From Pseudoips prasinana (Eukaryota; Arthropoda; Insecta; Lepidoptera; Nolidae), in NCBI GenBank assembly GCA_951640165.1, contig OX621260.1, forward strand, positions 18,122,001 through 18,186,000: 64,000 nucleotides of DNA, in the 5' to 3' direction. Positions 11,103 through 21,930 of this stretch are shown here, piece by piece. The position numbers were made by a program, and so were the translations under genes. The notes beneath the pieces are model-generated. The model made no database searches. It was not told where the DNA came from and saw only the letters and a list, made by a program, of their open reading frames with translations. Position 1 is the first letter of the stretch. Each line of letters starts with the position of its first letter.

Positions 11103-12242
11103 ATGATCGATTTTTCAAATGCTTTTAATACCGTCAGTCACGATATCCTTTTATCCATCCTCTCCCATCTTATGATCTCAGATGAAGCGCTGGAGTGGTT
11201 TTCATCTTACCTTCGAGGGCGCCAGCAGTCAGTTCGCCATGGCGAAGTGTCATCGAATTGGTGCAAATTAGAAACTGGTGTCCCTCAAGGCGGTATTCTC
11301 TCACCTCTCTTGTTTTCAGTATTTATTGACCTCTTAACTCATGATCTTCAGAGTGCGTATCATCTTTATGCTGACGACCTACAACTGTACACCCAGGCGA
11401 GTGTCGATAGTTTGGCAGAGGCAATTATTAAAATAAATCGAGACTTACAATTCTTGAAAATCTCGTCAGATAAGTTTGGATTAACCGTCAACCCATCAAA
11501 GTGCCAAGCAATCATTGTGGGTAGCTCAAGAATGATGTGCAAGGTAGATGTTGGCAGTTTGCCACCTATTCTTTTTGACAACTATCACATCCCCATTAGC
11601 CAAAAAGTTAAAGATCTGGGACTGGTAATTGACAGCAATCTAAACTGGCAAAGCCATATTTCTGGCATCAGCCAGAGAATTACTGGAATTCTGAGGGCAT
11701 TTTATAGGCTAAGAAAATTCCTTCCATCCAGAACAAAGGAAATGCTTGTGCAGACTCTAATTTTTCCCATTGTCGACTATAGTGATGTGTGCTACTTTGA
11801 CCTGAATGCAGATCTTCTTAACAAACTTGACCGACTTCTAAATAACTGCATTCGATTCGTTTTCAATCTCCGTAAGTATGATCATGTGTCTGCTTACCGC
11901 ACCCAGTTAAACTGGTTGCCCATTCGCCAGCGAAGAAATTTAAGAGCGCTTACCACACTTTTCTCCATACTGGACTCTCCTACTGCTCCTTCTTATTTAA
12001 CGCCCCATTTTCAATATCTTTTTGCTACTCATAGTAAAACTCTCCGCTCTACTCATAATCGTCTTTTACGATGTCCACCTCATAGCTCTGACTTTATTCA
12101 TTCTTCTTTCTTTGTCCAATCTATCCTTCTTTGGAATGAGCTTCCTTTTGGAATCAGGATGGCTAAGACTCGCTTTGCGTTTAAAAAGAAAGTACGTGAG
12201 CATATTTGTAAGAAGCTTCACGCAGAAATGTCTCATCAATAA
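11103..12242 (+). CDS. 5'-truncated CR1-group LINE reverse transcriptase
   Basis: Encodes 379 residues of a non-LTR reverse transcriptase. It begins inside the RT domain at IDFSNAFNTVSHD (the first catalytic Asp block, about residues 2-14). Then come GVPQGGILSPLLFSVFID (about 59-76) and the catalytic YADD at about 89-92. The thumb and C-terminal region end in LNWLPIRQRR and a long tail typical of the CR1/L2/Daphne group. The endonuclease and N-terminal fingers are missing, and a TGA lies directly before the ATG, so the ATG is a truncation point rather than a natural start. The remaining 1.1-kb frame is uninterrupted, suggesting a fairly young copy. It is followed by a 3' UTR and a (GATAA)n run. 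Clade assignment is by eye. Confidence 0.85.
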   Translation: MIDFSNAFNTVSHDILLSILSHLMISDEALEWFSSYLRGRQQSVRHGEVSSNWCKLETGVPQGGILSPLLFSVFIDLLTHDLQSAYHLYADDLQLYTQASVDSLAEAIIKINRDLQFLKISSDKFGLTVNPSKCQAIIVGSSRMMCKVDVGSLPPILFDNYHIPISQKVKDLGLVIDSNLNWQSHISGISQRITGILRAFYRLRKFLPSRTKEMLVQTLIFPIVDYSDVCYFDLNADLLNKLDRLLNNCIRFVFNLRKYDHVSAYRTQLNWLPIRQRRNLRALTTLFSILDSPTAPSYLTPHFQYLFATHSKTLRSTHNRLLRCPPHSSDFIHSSFFVQSILLWNELPFGIRMAKTRFAFKKKVREHICKKLHAEMSHQ

Positions 12243-12330
12243 TTTTATTTAGTGTAGTATAGTATTATAGTATAGTATTCATTAGTTTAAAATCATATAG
12301 TATTTATTTTATAGTACGTATTGTATATAT

Positions 12331-12363
12331 TTATAAGATAAGATAAGATAAGATAAGATAAGT
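12331..12363. repeat. (GATAA)n LINE-tail repeat
   Basis: Six or so GATAA units join the 3' UTR of the plus-strand RT fragment to a minus-strand LINE end. Confidence 0.8.
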
Positions 12364-12470
12364 CTTTATTTGCCTTAAACATGGTATGATGGTGTTACAA
12401 ATGGTTACATATTGTGTTCCACATGTTTAGCTTACAAAAAAAAGTAAAAATTGCATGCAAAATAATTAAT
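12364..12470 (-). mobile_element. LINE 3' end, minus strand
   Basis: The complement reads ..GGCAAATAAAGACTTATC.., a typical CR1-like end with a short tandem tail. Compare 21628-21815, 24868-25020 and 42628-42715. Confidence 0.5.
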
Positions 12471-13120
12471 AATATATGTCAATATACAAATTATTATATA
12501 TTATGGATAGTATTCTTAATTATTATTATTTATAATTATAATAAGTAAATACGTTTTTTATACCTAAGTGCACCTACCATGATCTCTCTGCACTACCCGC
12601 AGGTTGACTGGTAGAAAATGCCTTTGGCATTAAGTCCGCCCATGTACATTCCCATTGTACTGAAGTGTAAATAAATAAATAAATAACTATGATCAAGTTG
12701 TATATTCTAGTATTTTTATATGTAGAACACGTGTTTCGTAAGGGTACAATTAAACAGTGTGAATAAATAAAAATTATTTTGGTGTTTTTTTCCATACGCC
12801 AAAGAAGTATAACTTCTAACGCGTGTACATAAGTACACTCACTCTTTTTGTGGAGTGTCATAGGCTATGAAAAAATATATCCCAAACTTTTAACCCGAAG
12901 TAGGTATTACGCGGGACAAACGGGCAGGGACAAAAATATTCGTAACGCGGAACGAAGTCCGCGGGCACTGCTAGTTATCTATATAAGTACCTATGTATTT
13001 ACAAAAGAAAAGTAGTATTATGTAGTAGGTATATCAGTAGTCTAGTTTCCATAGTACAAGGTCTGCTTAATTAGGGATCAGATGGCCGTGTGTAAATAAT
13101 GTCCCAGGATATTATTAATA

Positions 13121-13551
13121 TTATAGTTACGTTTCAAAAAAATCTGCTCAATCATCCAAATGTACAGTTTTTTTTTATTTGGAGATGGCTTGTTGGCTAT
13201 GTTATGTTTTAACCCTTATTCGGATAAGTGTATAATAGTTACTGCCTCATTTTAAACTCTATTACGTTTTTATTAGCACTGCAACGAATGAATAATGAAC
13301 GTTGCGTCGGTAATACGTTCAGGGTTAAAATATTCTTCTATACTAAATAATATTCAAGCCAAGTTAATACTATACCGATGTTGTCAGGTGTTTACTCAAC
13401 TGAGATATAATGTAGACCTCGTTTTTCGGTCCAACTAAAGAATGTCAGTGGGTTACGTTTGAGTTATATGAAATATGAAAATTTAATGATTCTCAAGATA
13501 TCTAATAAATTGTTATTATACAGAGACAGATCTACTTAGGTCTAGAAATTA
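13121..13551. other. AT-rich sequence without recognised feature
   Basis: No gene or repeat border supported. Confidence 0.35.
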
Positions 13552-13736
13552 TCTTACTAATATTATAAAGGCGAAAATTTGTGAGTGTGTGATTGTGTAT
13601 GTTTGTTACTTCTTCACGTCTAAACGGCTGGAGCGATTTTAATAAAATTTGGTATGGAGTTAGCTAACACCCTGGATTAACACATAGGCTATAATTTATA
13701 CAGTTTAATGCGGGTAAAACCGCGGGGCACAGCTAG
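13552..13736 (+). mobile_element. Short Helitron, 185 bp
   Basis: TCTTACTAATATTATAAAGG to GCGGGTAAAACCGCGGGGCA then CAGCTAG, flanked by A and T. Confidence 0.88.
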
Positions 13737-13844
13737 TAGATAATAAATAAATCATGGTATGTGATGTGAGTGAAATAGGTCAATTTAGCACGGCGCGATT
13801 ATACCTTTAAACCCAAACAAAATCAACGTGCGGGGTAATTGGGT

Positions 13845-13890
13845 AGTGCCGATAGAAGTGAAAACTATTTTTACACTTCTTATACAAAAA
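13845..13890 (-). repeat. Repeat K fragment
   Basis: GCCGATAGAAGTGAAAACTA is the complement of the motif at 18090-18115 and 35925-35945. Confidence 0.4.
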
Positions 13891-13905
13891 TAATCTACCA
13901 TATAA

Positions 13906-14080
13906 TCACACTAATATTATAAAGGCGAAAGTTGGTGAGTGTGTATGTTTATTACTTCTTCACATCTAAACGGCTGGAGCCATTTTAATGAAATTTGGTA
14001 TGGCGTTAGCCAGCACCCTAGCACCCTATAGGCTATAATTTATAAATTTTAACGCGGGTAAAACCACGGGACACAGCTAG
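13906..14080 (+). mobile_element. Short Helitron, 175 bp
   Basis: TCACACTAATATTATAAAGG to GGTAAAACCACGGGACACAG then CTAG. The terminal hairpin is slightly decayed (CCACGGGAC for CCGCGGGGC). Confidence 0.85.
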
Positions 14081-14092
14081 TAGTACATATAG

Positions 14093-14165
14093 CTCATGGG
14101 AACGTCACGTGACAAAGCCGCGGGTTTAAAGCTTTTTGTTCACCCAAAAAGTACACATATACACT
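14093..14165 (-). repeat. Repeat K fragment
   Basis: ACATATAGCTCATGGGAACG is the complement of the K segment at 35285-35305. Confidence 0.4.
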
Positions 14166-14499
14166 TCACGTATTAATATTATAATAATAATAAATGAATG
14201 CCAGGATTGTGCGGAAATTTCCCTCCAAGTAGCCCATATATTGTATGAGTTGTATTTCTATTAAAATACCCTTGTATGATATCTTGTAATTAATATTGGT
14301 AATAAACATGTGAGGATATAATATTTTAAACTTGCCAATTTAAGGTTTATGACCATTTAGGCATAATAATAATATGTTAATAAATTTAATTAGATAAGCG
14401 AGAGAATGGAGTCGAGCTTATCAACGTGGAAGGAAACCTTTGTTCGCGTTTCTCAGTTCATTGTACGTACACAATCTTATTGCGAAATCATTGGTCATG
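14166..14499. other. No recognised feature
   Basis: AT-rich, no gene supported. Confidence 0.35.
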
Positions 14500-14501
14500 T
14501 A

Positions 14502-14635
14502 CAGACGCCAGCACATCCAGCTACCCAATCTGTCAAATTTCTTTTATAGATTTTCAACTTTATCACATATGCATAAGGTTCACTTTCAATTGGGGAAATT
14601 TGACAGATTGAGGTAGCTTGATGTGCTGGCGTCTC
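14502..14635 (+). mobile_element. CAGACGCCAGCAC palindromic MITE, 134 bp
   Basis: TIRs CAGACGCCAGCACATCCAGC and its complement are flanked by TA on both sides. The centre (ATAGATTTTCAACTTTATCA) is asymmetric, which fixes orientation. Other copies: 23871 (minus), 27213, 50767. Confidence 0.85.
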
Positions 14636-14639
14636 TACA

Positions 14640-15435
14640 GTTAACATCCCATCAATAGTAACAATTCAATGGAAAATGGTCCTTATATATGAAAAGTTAG
14701 GGTTGACCTGTTACGACTTATGTCACCGACTGCAAGTCATGTAAGTACTTTATAATGTGTATCTAAGAGCGTTAGCATCTACGAGTACATGCAGGTATTT
14801 TTTTACTTGAATATGTTAGGCAATTAAGCATCGATATATCAGTATTAGAGTATGTCGATAAAAAATGATAGGTACCAGCGTGTTGAACACGTCTGCGTGA
14901 TAAGATATATGTGCAGAATTAAAATTGTATAATGTTACTGTATAAAAATAATTTTTACACTTTCCTGTGCAGTGGGAATATAGTCGCCACCGTATTTCGA
15001 ACTCTACTAGCACGTAATAAAGTATACAACCAATAAATTAGAAACATACATACTGACTTCTTAGGTTACTCTCGCTACTGCCGAAACTGTCTTGCTCTCA
15101 ACGCATACGTGCACCAAATAAACCAATATTAAAATCGACAAAATCGAGGTTTAGTATTCAATACAATTAATTTTATTGCAATCATGTATACAATGGTCTT
15201 TCATATTACAAGTTTGACAACATGATATTTCATTGGTTTTACCTTTTATTATAACATTGTTGAGTTTAAAATAACGTGGTAACTATTGCACCATTGTGCG
15301 TTTAAGGGTTAACTTTATGTTCTATAGTTTGACTTACGCATTCTTCTGGACTCTTGTAGGGTCATAACCTGTACATAAATAGGTTCATCCACAATAAATA
15401 AACGGTCGAACGGACATATATACAAGTCTATGTAA
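14640..15435. other. AT-rich sequence without recognised feature
   Basis: No gene or repeat border supported. Confidence 0.35.
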
Positions 15436-15756
15436 TCTATACATATAAAAAAATCGTAGAAAAGTCAAAACTGTACATTGAATATTTCTTTAAAAGGTTA
15501 CTTGGGGCGTGATCTACAATCGATATCGTAGCCAACAATATAGTATTTGGAATTTTTGTCTGTTTATCTGTTTGTCTGTATGTATGTCCGGGCTAAACTC
15601 AGAAAGTACTGCATGGATTTACTTGAAATTTTGCATGAATATTACTAAGAGGTCGGGTCAACATATAGGGTACAAATTATCACGCTATCGCCTACGGGGG
15701 CGGAGCTGTGATAATTTATAAAGTTTAACGCGGGTAAAACCGCGGGGCACAGCTAG
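15436..15756 (+). mobile_element. Helitron subfamily with CCTACGGGGGCGGAG block, 321 bp
   Basis: TCTATACATATAAAAAAATC to CGCGGGGCACAGCTAG. Close relative of 40012-40316 and of the partial copies at 40330 and 40851. Confidence 0.85.
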
Positions 15757-15813
15757 TACTTACTAAAATAATTATAATATCATTACATTTCTGCCTAACA
15801 TATTAATAGAATG

Positions 15814-16672
15814 TAGTTTTGACGGGGCAGTTGGCGTTGGCGGTAGATATTTGCCTTTGCGCCGCAGGTCGTGGGTTCGATTCCCACCCAAGATACATAT
15901 TTGTGTGGATGAACATTTCTGTTTGTCCTAAGTCTGGATGTAATCCTTACTAATATTATAAATGCGAGAGTAACTCTGTCTGTCTGTTTGTCGCCAAAAC
16001 TATTTAACCGATTTGAATAAAATATGGTACATCAGTCTAGATCCTGATAAAGGACATAGGCTACTTTTTAATGCGATAAATAGTGTTGTAAGGGGTTGAA
16101 AGGGGGTATGAAAAGTTGTATGGCAGGAAAGTTATTTCTACAAACTAAACTCCATCATTTAGATAAGATCAAGAAAGCTAAAAGTGGGTAATGGACACCA
16201 AGGACTTACACATTCTTATGTAACACTAGCTGTGCCCGCGACTTCGTCCGCGTGTTAATTAGTTTATTTTGTTTTTTTTGTAATATAAATGACTTTTTCT
16301 AAAATAGTAAGCTAAGTAAGTAGCCTAAGTAACTCCATATTAAATCAGCTACCTGCCAGTAAAAGTCCCGTCAAAATAGGTCCAGCCGTTTTAGAGATTA
16401 GCCGGAACAAACAGACAGACAAAAATTGTAAAAAAAAATATTTTGGTATATGTACCGTATATATATTCATATTTATGTAGTAAAAACCGGTTATTTCAAT
16501 ATTACAAACAGACACTCCAATTTTATTTATTTGTATAGATGTATAGATATAGATTTACGGAGTCATTACAAAATGTGCGGACGAACTCGCGGGCACAACT
16601 TGTTTTCTGGTTACTAGGATCAGATAGCGGTGTGTGATCAATGCCCCAGGATATTATTATTATTATTATAGT
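15814..16672 (+). mobile_element. SINE family A interrupted by Helitron sequence
   Basis: Head and body 15814-15943 (GGTTCGATTCCCACCC box B region). A shortened 3' end resumes at about 16603-16672 (TTTTCTGGTTACTAGGATCA to the ATTATT tail). Confidence 0.7.
15944..16602 (+). mobile_element. Composite Helitron region
   Basis: Begins TCCTTACTAATATTATAAAT after A15943. A minus-strand Helitron-like end (ACTAGCTGTGCCCGCGACTT at 16227) occurs within it, and a plus-strand-like terminus CGAACTCGCGGGCACAAC lies at about 16583-16600. At least two elements are nested; the exact right border is uncertain. Confidence 0.55.
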
Positions 16673-17270
16673 TCTTATGAGGGGAACGCCTAGACCATTG
16701 GACATACAGAATCGTGACTGGTACATGTTTATTTCAAACCTCTTTCAGTACTACTAGCTTTTCAGCTAAAACCCGGGCATAATAAAAAAAATTATATAAT
16801 TTATTTTAGCTTAGCTTTTAATATTTAGCAGTATTATTATTTTCTTATTCTAGTGTTACTGTTCTACTGATAATATGCATGCTGTGACGCCTTTAAATAT
16901 TGTGCATTTGGATTCGTGTCATTGTATTTGTGTTAGTGATAAGAAAAATGTATCAATTATTGGCTTTAAATAAAAAATAAAAATAAAAAGTAATAATATT
17001 TTGCTTGCTCTTAATTAGCATGAAAATCTAACATAATCTGAATTTGAAATCTAAACAATTACAAAATGAATTGTTTCGTTTAATGTGTGTTGGGATTGAA
17101 CCGCATCCGGTATGCAATCAGAGGTGCATGCAATGCATTTGATCATACGACCTTAGTGCCAACGTTGCTTATTCGAAAGACGTGGGTGGTGAATATTAAA
17201 CGAGCATTTTCGTAATACGAAGAGGAGACATTATAAAATACATGTTCTCAAGCAGACAACAAATATCACA
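16673..17270. other. AT-rich sequence without recognised feature
   Basis: No supported gene. Confidence 0.35.
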
Positions 17271-17463
17271 TCATGCTAATATTATAAAGGCGAAAGTTTG
17301 TGAGTATGTGACTGTGTGAGTGTGTATGTTTGTTACACTTTCACGCAAAAACTACCGGACGGATTTTGATGAAACTTTGTAGTAATATAGCTTATATATC
17401 CGAATGACACATAGGCTATAATTTATAAACTTTAACGCGGGTAAAACCGCGGGGCACAGCTAG
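17271..17463 (+). mobile_element. Short Helitron, 193 bp
   Basis: TCATGCTAATATTATAAAGG to GGGGCACAGCTAG, with A before and T after. The middle part (TTTCACGCAAAAACTACCGG) groups it with 21591, 41400 and 53545. Confidence 0.88.
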
Positions 17464-17504
17464 TAATATAAAACAAAATTAATTTTTGATGTGAAGGTTT
17501 CTTT

Positions 17505-18165
17505 AGACAAATTGAGAACTTTTTGCCTGAACAAAAATCATGGAACTCGCGTCATCGTCCCCGAACGCTTTTAATGAGCTATATGTATACTGTGTATATA
17601 CCTACAAAGTTATTTGTAAAACACCAACAACCTGGCAGGACTAAATACTTACCATCAGAAACAACAACTTTTGTTCTACGAGTTCGAACATAACTCAATA
17701 CATGACAAATAAATACCGGCGATGATGAAAACGGTCAAGTTCAATACCGCTGGACTCCTTCCCCGCGCCATTGCAAAGGTATATTTACGTAATTCTTATG
17801 ATGCGCGTAGTGGCGCGTTCTTATCAAGCGGGAAATTAAATTAATACTTATTTTTGTACGAAAATAAATTCTAACAAATTTTCAAACACAAAACAACAGA
17901 TGTTGTTTATTGTGTTAGCTATCTTGTCCTGCGAGGTTGTAGGTATTTTACAAGTAACCCTATATATTACCAATAGTATATGATAGATATGTAGATGTAT
18001 GTATGGTAGATACGTAATTTAGAATAGAATATTCTAAATCATTTATTTAGAATAGAATAAATGTTATAATAGAGAATAATAAAATTTAGATTAAAATAGT
18101 TTTCCCTTCTATCGGCAGTCCCCAAAGACTGCCCCGCATGTTTGTTTTTATTTTGGTATACTATG
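17505..18165 (+). repeat. Repeat K pieces and spacer
   Basis: GAGCTATATGTATACTGTGT at 17577 and CAGTCCCCAAAGACTGCCCC at 18116 are K motifs. The bases between are unassigned. Confidence 0.4.
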
Positions 18166-18464
18166 TATGTATTAATAAGTTCCAAATGACGTATTTAATA
18201 AGCGAATACGTTGAAATCAAGTTATATTTATTTTCGTTATGGTCCGTCTAGTGCAAAATAAACAAGAAATACATTTTAAAATATTAATGCTTAATAATTT
18301 GAACAAGAAACTTGGGGGATTTATATTTAAGTAGCGTTATTTTAATGTGAACAATGACCTTGAATATTTTAATTTGCGTTTTTATACATTAACTTAACCG
18401 ATAAGCACGTGTTTTCTCTAACTTGGTAGAGCCTTTACTATACCAACTAGACAGATGATTAACG
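18166..18464. other. No recognised feature
   Basis: AT-rich, no gene supported. Confidence 0.3.
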
Positions 18465-18620
18465 TAACTAATATATTTTTAAATACATATAAATAATATA
18501 CATCCAGACATAGAACAAATAATCGTGGTCATCACACAAAGCTTTGTCCTAGGTGGGAATTGAACCTCTGAAATTGCAGTCAAGGTCACAAACCACTAGA
18601 CCAACAGGCCAGTAAAAGGT
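18465..18620 (-). mobile_element. SINE family F, minus strand, 5' half
   Basis: The tRNA-like head complement ACCACTAGACCAACAGGCC ends the element; GGTGGGAATTGAACCTC is its box B region. Confidence 0.75.
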
Positions 18621-19559
18621 TTTCCAAATTCACCTACACAATCTTTAAAATTACAAGACTTTAAAATTGCAAGACTTAAAAATTCTGTTTCAATGACATA
18701 CAGCTAGGATTAGCTAGGGTAGGGTCCTCAGTGGCGAGGATCGCGTTGGCACCTTAACACGTGATCGGTGATCCCGTGCAAGCGAAAACACCCTTATTTA
18801 GAATTCAGTCTTTTTACTTCAGCGGCCCCCCGAGCTGTGGCCGTACCCCATATGGGTGCCCTCAGTTATTAGACCCTTCTGAACCAGAACCTTCTGCGCT
18901 TACCATCAACTCGTTTTCTGCAGTTCTTAAATTTTAATATAGTAGTATTAAATGAAAAGCTTAATAATAGCTTAGTAACTTGTTACTTATTTAGGGATTT
19001 AAAAAATATATAAAGCAAAAGCAGACCTGTGAGGACGGACGATTTCAATTTTTTTGTTACTTTAATACTATATGTATGTACTGCATTGTCAGTTTGACAA
19101 ATACAAGTATATTATGTTAATACCCAAGTAAAATTTATATTCCAAATTCACCTACATGGTCTTCAAGACTTTAACACTTTCGGTGCAGCACATTTGAAGA
19201 CAGGGTATACCCAGCACCTGACTACCGGGTTCATGGCGTGGCTGCGAATGTGTTAAAATTCTGGTTGAATAACAAACTCTACTAAAAAAATCGAGTCTAT
19301 ATTTAGATAACAAAACGGGATAACGATAATAGTTCTTTTGTTGAAGCTAATAGGAATATAGGCCGATGTGCCGCCACCGCCACACGTGACGTGAGCAGCC
19401 CGTGGCGACGCGGCACGACTACACGTGATTTGTATAAATTACTATACTATCGATAAGCACACAATCATAAAAACGCGTGCCAAAATAATCGGTCAGTGTA
19501 TAATCATCACAGCTCTATACGAATTTCAAACTTAGAAATTTTTAGGTTAGGGAGAAACA
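18621..19559. other. Unclassified spacer with one dispersed fragment
   Basis: The complement of 18830-18930 (GCGCAGAAGG, GGGCACCCATATGGGG) resembles 58495-58565. GC-rich CACACGTGACGTGAG lies near 19380. No gene. Confidence 0.35.
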
Positions 19560-19820
19560 TAATAATAATATAATAACATTCTGGGACATTATTTACACAC
19601 GGCCATCTGATCCCCAACTAAGCAGAGCTTGTACTATGGAAACCAGAAAACTGATATACTACATATACCTAATACTTTTCTTTTGTAAATACATACTTAA
19701 CCCAGACTCAGGACAAACAGACATTCATGCGCACAAATATCTGTCCATGGTGGGAATCGAACCCACGACCTCCGGCGTGAAAAGCAAGTTTTTGCCAACC
19801 ACTCCAACAAGCCCGTCATA
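19560..19820 (-). mobile_element. SINE family A, full length, minus strand
   Basis: Tail complement AATAATAATATAATAAC, body CAGACTCAGGACAAACAGAC, box B complement GGGAATCGAACCCACGACC, head end AACAAGCCCGTC. The adjacent MITE cuts in at its outer end. Confidence 0.88.
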
Positions 19821-20216
19821 ACATGTAACTTAATTAACGCACATCCTGAAATTAGTTTGTTCTGAATCGTTTACTGAATCGATTTAAATATCTTTTTTAA
19901 TATAGGTAATGTTTTATTCCATAAATGATTAAAAATACGGAAATTATTGTTATATTAACCCAGTACAGTCGAAACAAATTGAAATGGACCGTAAGTCAAA
20001 GTAATAAGACTTTTAAAACCGCATTTTTATTTGTATTCATACAAATTTCATCATTCAATACAAAAAAAAGAAAAATAAACTTTATTGCAAGAAACTAATT
20101 TAGTAAATAACAATGCATATACATGTTAAATCAAAAGTTCAGTGTATGTATTATGATTACAACATAATATTCTAATTGGGGTGTTTGAGGGTGTGCGTTA
20201 ATTACATTACATGTTG
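19821..20216 (-). mobile_element. MITE with ACATGTAACTTAATTAACGC termini, 396 bp
   Basis: Left ACATGTAACTTAATTAACGC and right GCGTTAATTACATTACATGT are inverted repeats flanked by TA. The same element lies in the opposite orientation at 61940-62328, with an alignable interior. Confidence 0.8.
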
Positions 20217-20224
20217 TATACACT

Positions 20225-20890
20225 GTCTAATATATGCTGTGTGGCTAACAGCAAAGAATATCTCTACCCCATCTAATCCCGTCAAGGGGGTAGAAGTCGA
20301 CCCAAGGGAATATCATTCAAAGAACGGGCAGCAGCGTCTCTCTGTGTACTACTCGTATCATGACTATAATAATAATGCGATCGCCAACCCGTCAGCCTGA
20401 TATTTTGCCATACCTACTATTGGAATCAAATATCACAGCTCACTTAGGACCCTTAAATTGATCCGCGGTGCTTTTGCAGCCGGCTTCTCTAGTTGCAAAT
20501 CTCTCATTTTATGAGGCTATAGCCTCTTTACATCATTCTGTCTCCCGCTTTGCTCTGGAGGGAAGTGGAACTATTCATTTTCTAACTCCTCCTTTTTCTC
20601 TTTCTGATTAAACTCGTTGCGGGATCCAAGACAGTTAAAGCGATTCCCCGGGACATGCCTGAGCTTCACCGCTCAGTGTCATTTCATTGTGTGCCACTGT
20701 TGATCCTGGCTTACAGGAGTTGCAGTGGTGGGTAAGAAGGAGGGACTAGTCCCAAAAAAAAAAACCGTCTGCCAAGCGTGGCTATTATAGCATATCCCTC
20801 CAAATGATTTACACAACTCTATTGTGGAAATCTTTTGGGATGGCCTTTCTCCAGTAGTGGGTGTCATTGGGCTGTAATGACATACACTGT
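20225..20890 (+). mobile_element. RTE-related repeat D split by a LINE insertion
   Basis: 5' part 20225-20393 (to GCCAACCCGTC). 3' part 20765-20890 (CCGTCTGCCAAGCGTGGC to CTGTAATGACAT). Confidence 0.75.
20394..20764 (+). mobile_element. Poly(A) LINE 3' end with target duplication
   Basis: The insert ends in eleven A at 20754-20764 and is flanked by CCGTC at 20389-20393 and 20765-20769. The last part matches 1788-1904. An open stretch ending LTPPFSLSD and stop (to 20613) may be the end of ORF2; no catalytic motif remains. Confidence 0.7.
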
Positions 20891-20996
20891 CAATATTTAG
20901 CAACTGTTGTTGTTAGTTGTTAAACGAAATACGTAATAAACACGTTGGCAAAAGTTATAAACAGTTATTTTTTATTTAGCCATGGTTCGGTCAGTC

Positions 20997-21276
20997 GGTG
21001 TACTATGTCAAATAATCGAATATCAATTGATCGACCATTACAAATTGAATGTTCATAATATCGAAGGGTTAATAAAGCAAACATTCGCTACTAGAAATGT
21101 AGGTTAGGTTAGAACTGCTATCGTGCTTACCGTGGGAGCGGCCGTCGAGTGACAGAAATAAATCAATAATTTCTCCCTATAGGATACATTCGACTGACTG
21201 TTCCTTTTATAAACTATCAAGTATTTAGACATTCAATTTTCAGTGGTGATATTCGATTATTTGCCATAGTACACCC
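20997..21276. mobile_element. MITE with GGTGTACTATG termini, 280 bp
   Basis: Left GGTGTACTATGTCAAATAAT is inverted at the right end ATTATTTGCCATAGTACACC. CAGTC lies on both sides (20992-20996, 21277-21281), a possible 5-bp target duplication. Confidence 0.65.
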
Positions 21277-21627
21277 CAGTCATCCAAACCAAATTGTTTC
21301 TGGTTTCATATTAAGACATTACAGCAACGTGATCAAAGTATTTACTACCTGTTTTGTTCCAACAAGTGCACCAAGTATACCTTCCAAAAATATACTCCAT
21401 ACCTAAAATAGGAGGAGTGCTATTTGAATAATTTATGTATAATCAAGTAACTTTAATGAAATGACTACACCGAACGACGCAATAAGAACCACAGTCTTCC
21501 GGGTTATTTTTTGTAACCAGTTGGATACCTAACTGATGGGTGACAACTGAGATTATTTTTTACATCTATCTGGTTTATCTAAATTTAAAATCCTACTAAT
21601 ATTATACATGCGAAAGTTTGTCAGTGT

Positions 21628-21815
21628 ATGATAAAGATAAAGATGCATTTATTTGTATGAAGCATGTCTTACATTTTTTTACATGTGGTGTTACAATGAT
21701 ATTTATAGTGGTATCAACATGTCCTGCCGAATCAGGCGTACAAATGACTTAAGATTTATATATGTAAAATAGTTTGCCGCAATCTAAAACACAATAATTT
21801 CACATATTTGGCACA
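21628..21815 (-). mobile_element. LINE 3' end, minus strand
   Basis: ATAAAGATAAAGATGCATTT opens a block whose complement ends in AAATGCATCTTTATC, a short tandem LINE tail. It interrupts the Helitron. Confidence 0.55.
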
Positions 21816-21930
21816 ATAGAGATATGGATGTTAGTTACTCTTTCACGCAAAAACTACTGAAGAGATTTTGATGAAACTTTACAGTAATGTAACTTATATG
21901 TACATATATCCGAATAACATTGGGTCGAAT

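Larger units (their letters stand above)
10975..12816. repeat. Inverted repeat flanking the LINE cargo
   Basis: GAAGTTATACTTCTTTTGGC (10975-10994, continuing to 11001) is inverted at 12792-12816 with one base-length difference and a short mismatch. The arms sit just inside the Helitron sequence and bracket the RT gene. Confidence 0.65.
10858..12974 (+). mobile_element. 2117-bp Helitron carrying a LINE fragment
   Basis: Starts TCTATACTAATATTATAAAG after A10857. It ends GCGGGCACTGCTAG before T12975, an exact A/T insertion. The ends match a short minus-strand relative at 33056-33305. In that copy the sequence runs straight from GCTACGTTATTG to TGGAGTGTCATAGG. Here those two points (about 10974 and 12850) are separated by about 1.9 kb that holds the reverse transcriptase. 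No Rep/helicase is encoded. Confidence 0.8.
10737..13120 (+). mobile_element. SINE family A split by a Helitron
   Basis: The 5' part is 10737-10857 (head GGCCGGTTGGCGTGGTTGG, box B GGTTCGATTCCC). The 3' part is 12975-13120 (TTATCTATATAAGTACC to CCCAGGATATTATT). Joining the two across the Helitron restores the family sequence GGTGTAATTATCTATATAAG with no gap. Other A copies are listed separately. Confidence 0.85.

Noticed and set aside
11366..11581. Minus-strand open frame within the reverse transcriptase
   Set aside because: Shadow of the RT gene; no recognisable motif.
12022..12252. Plus-strand hydrophobic frame at the RT 3' end
   Set aside because: Alternate frame of the RT coding sequence.
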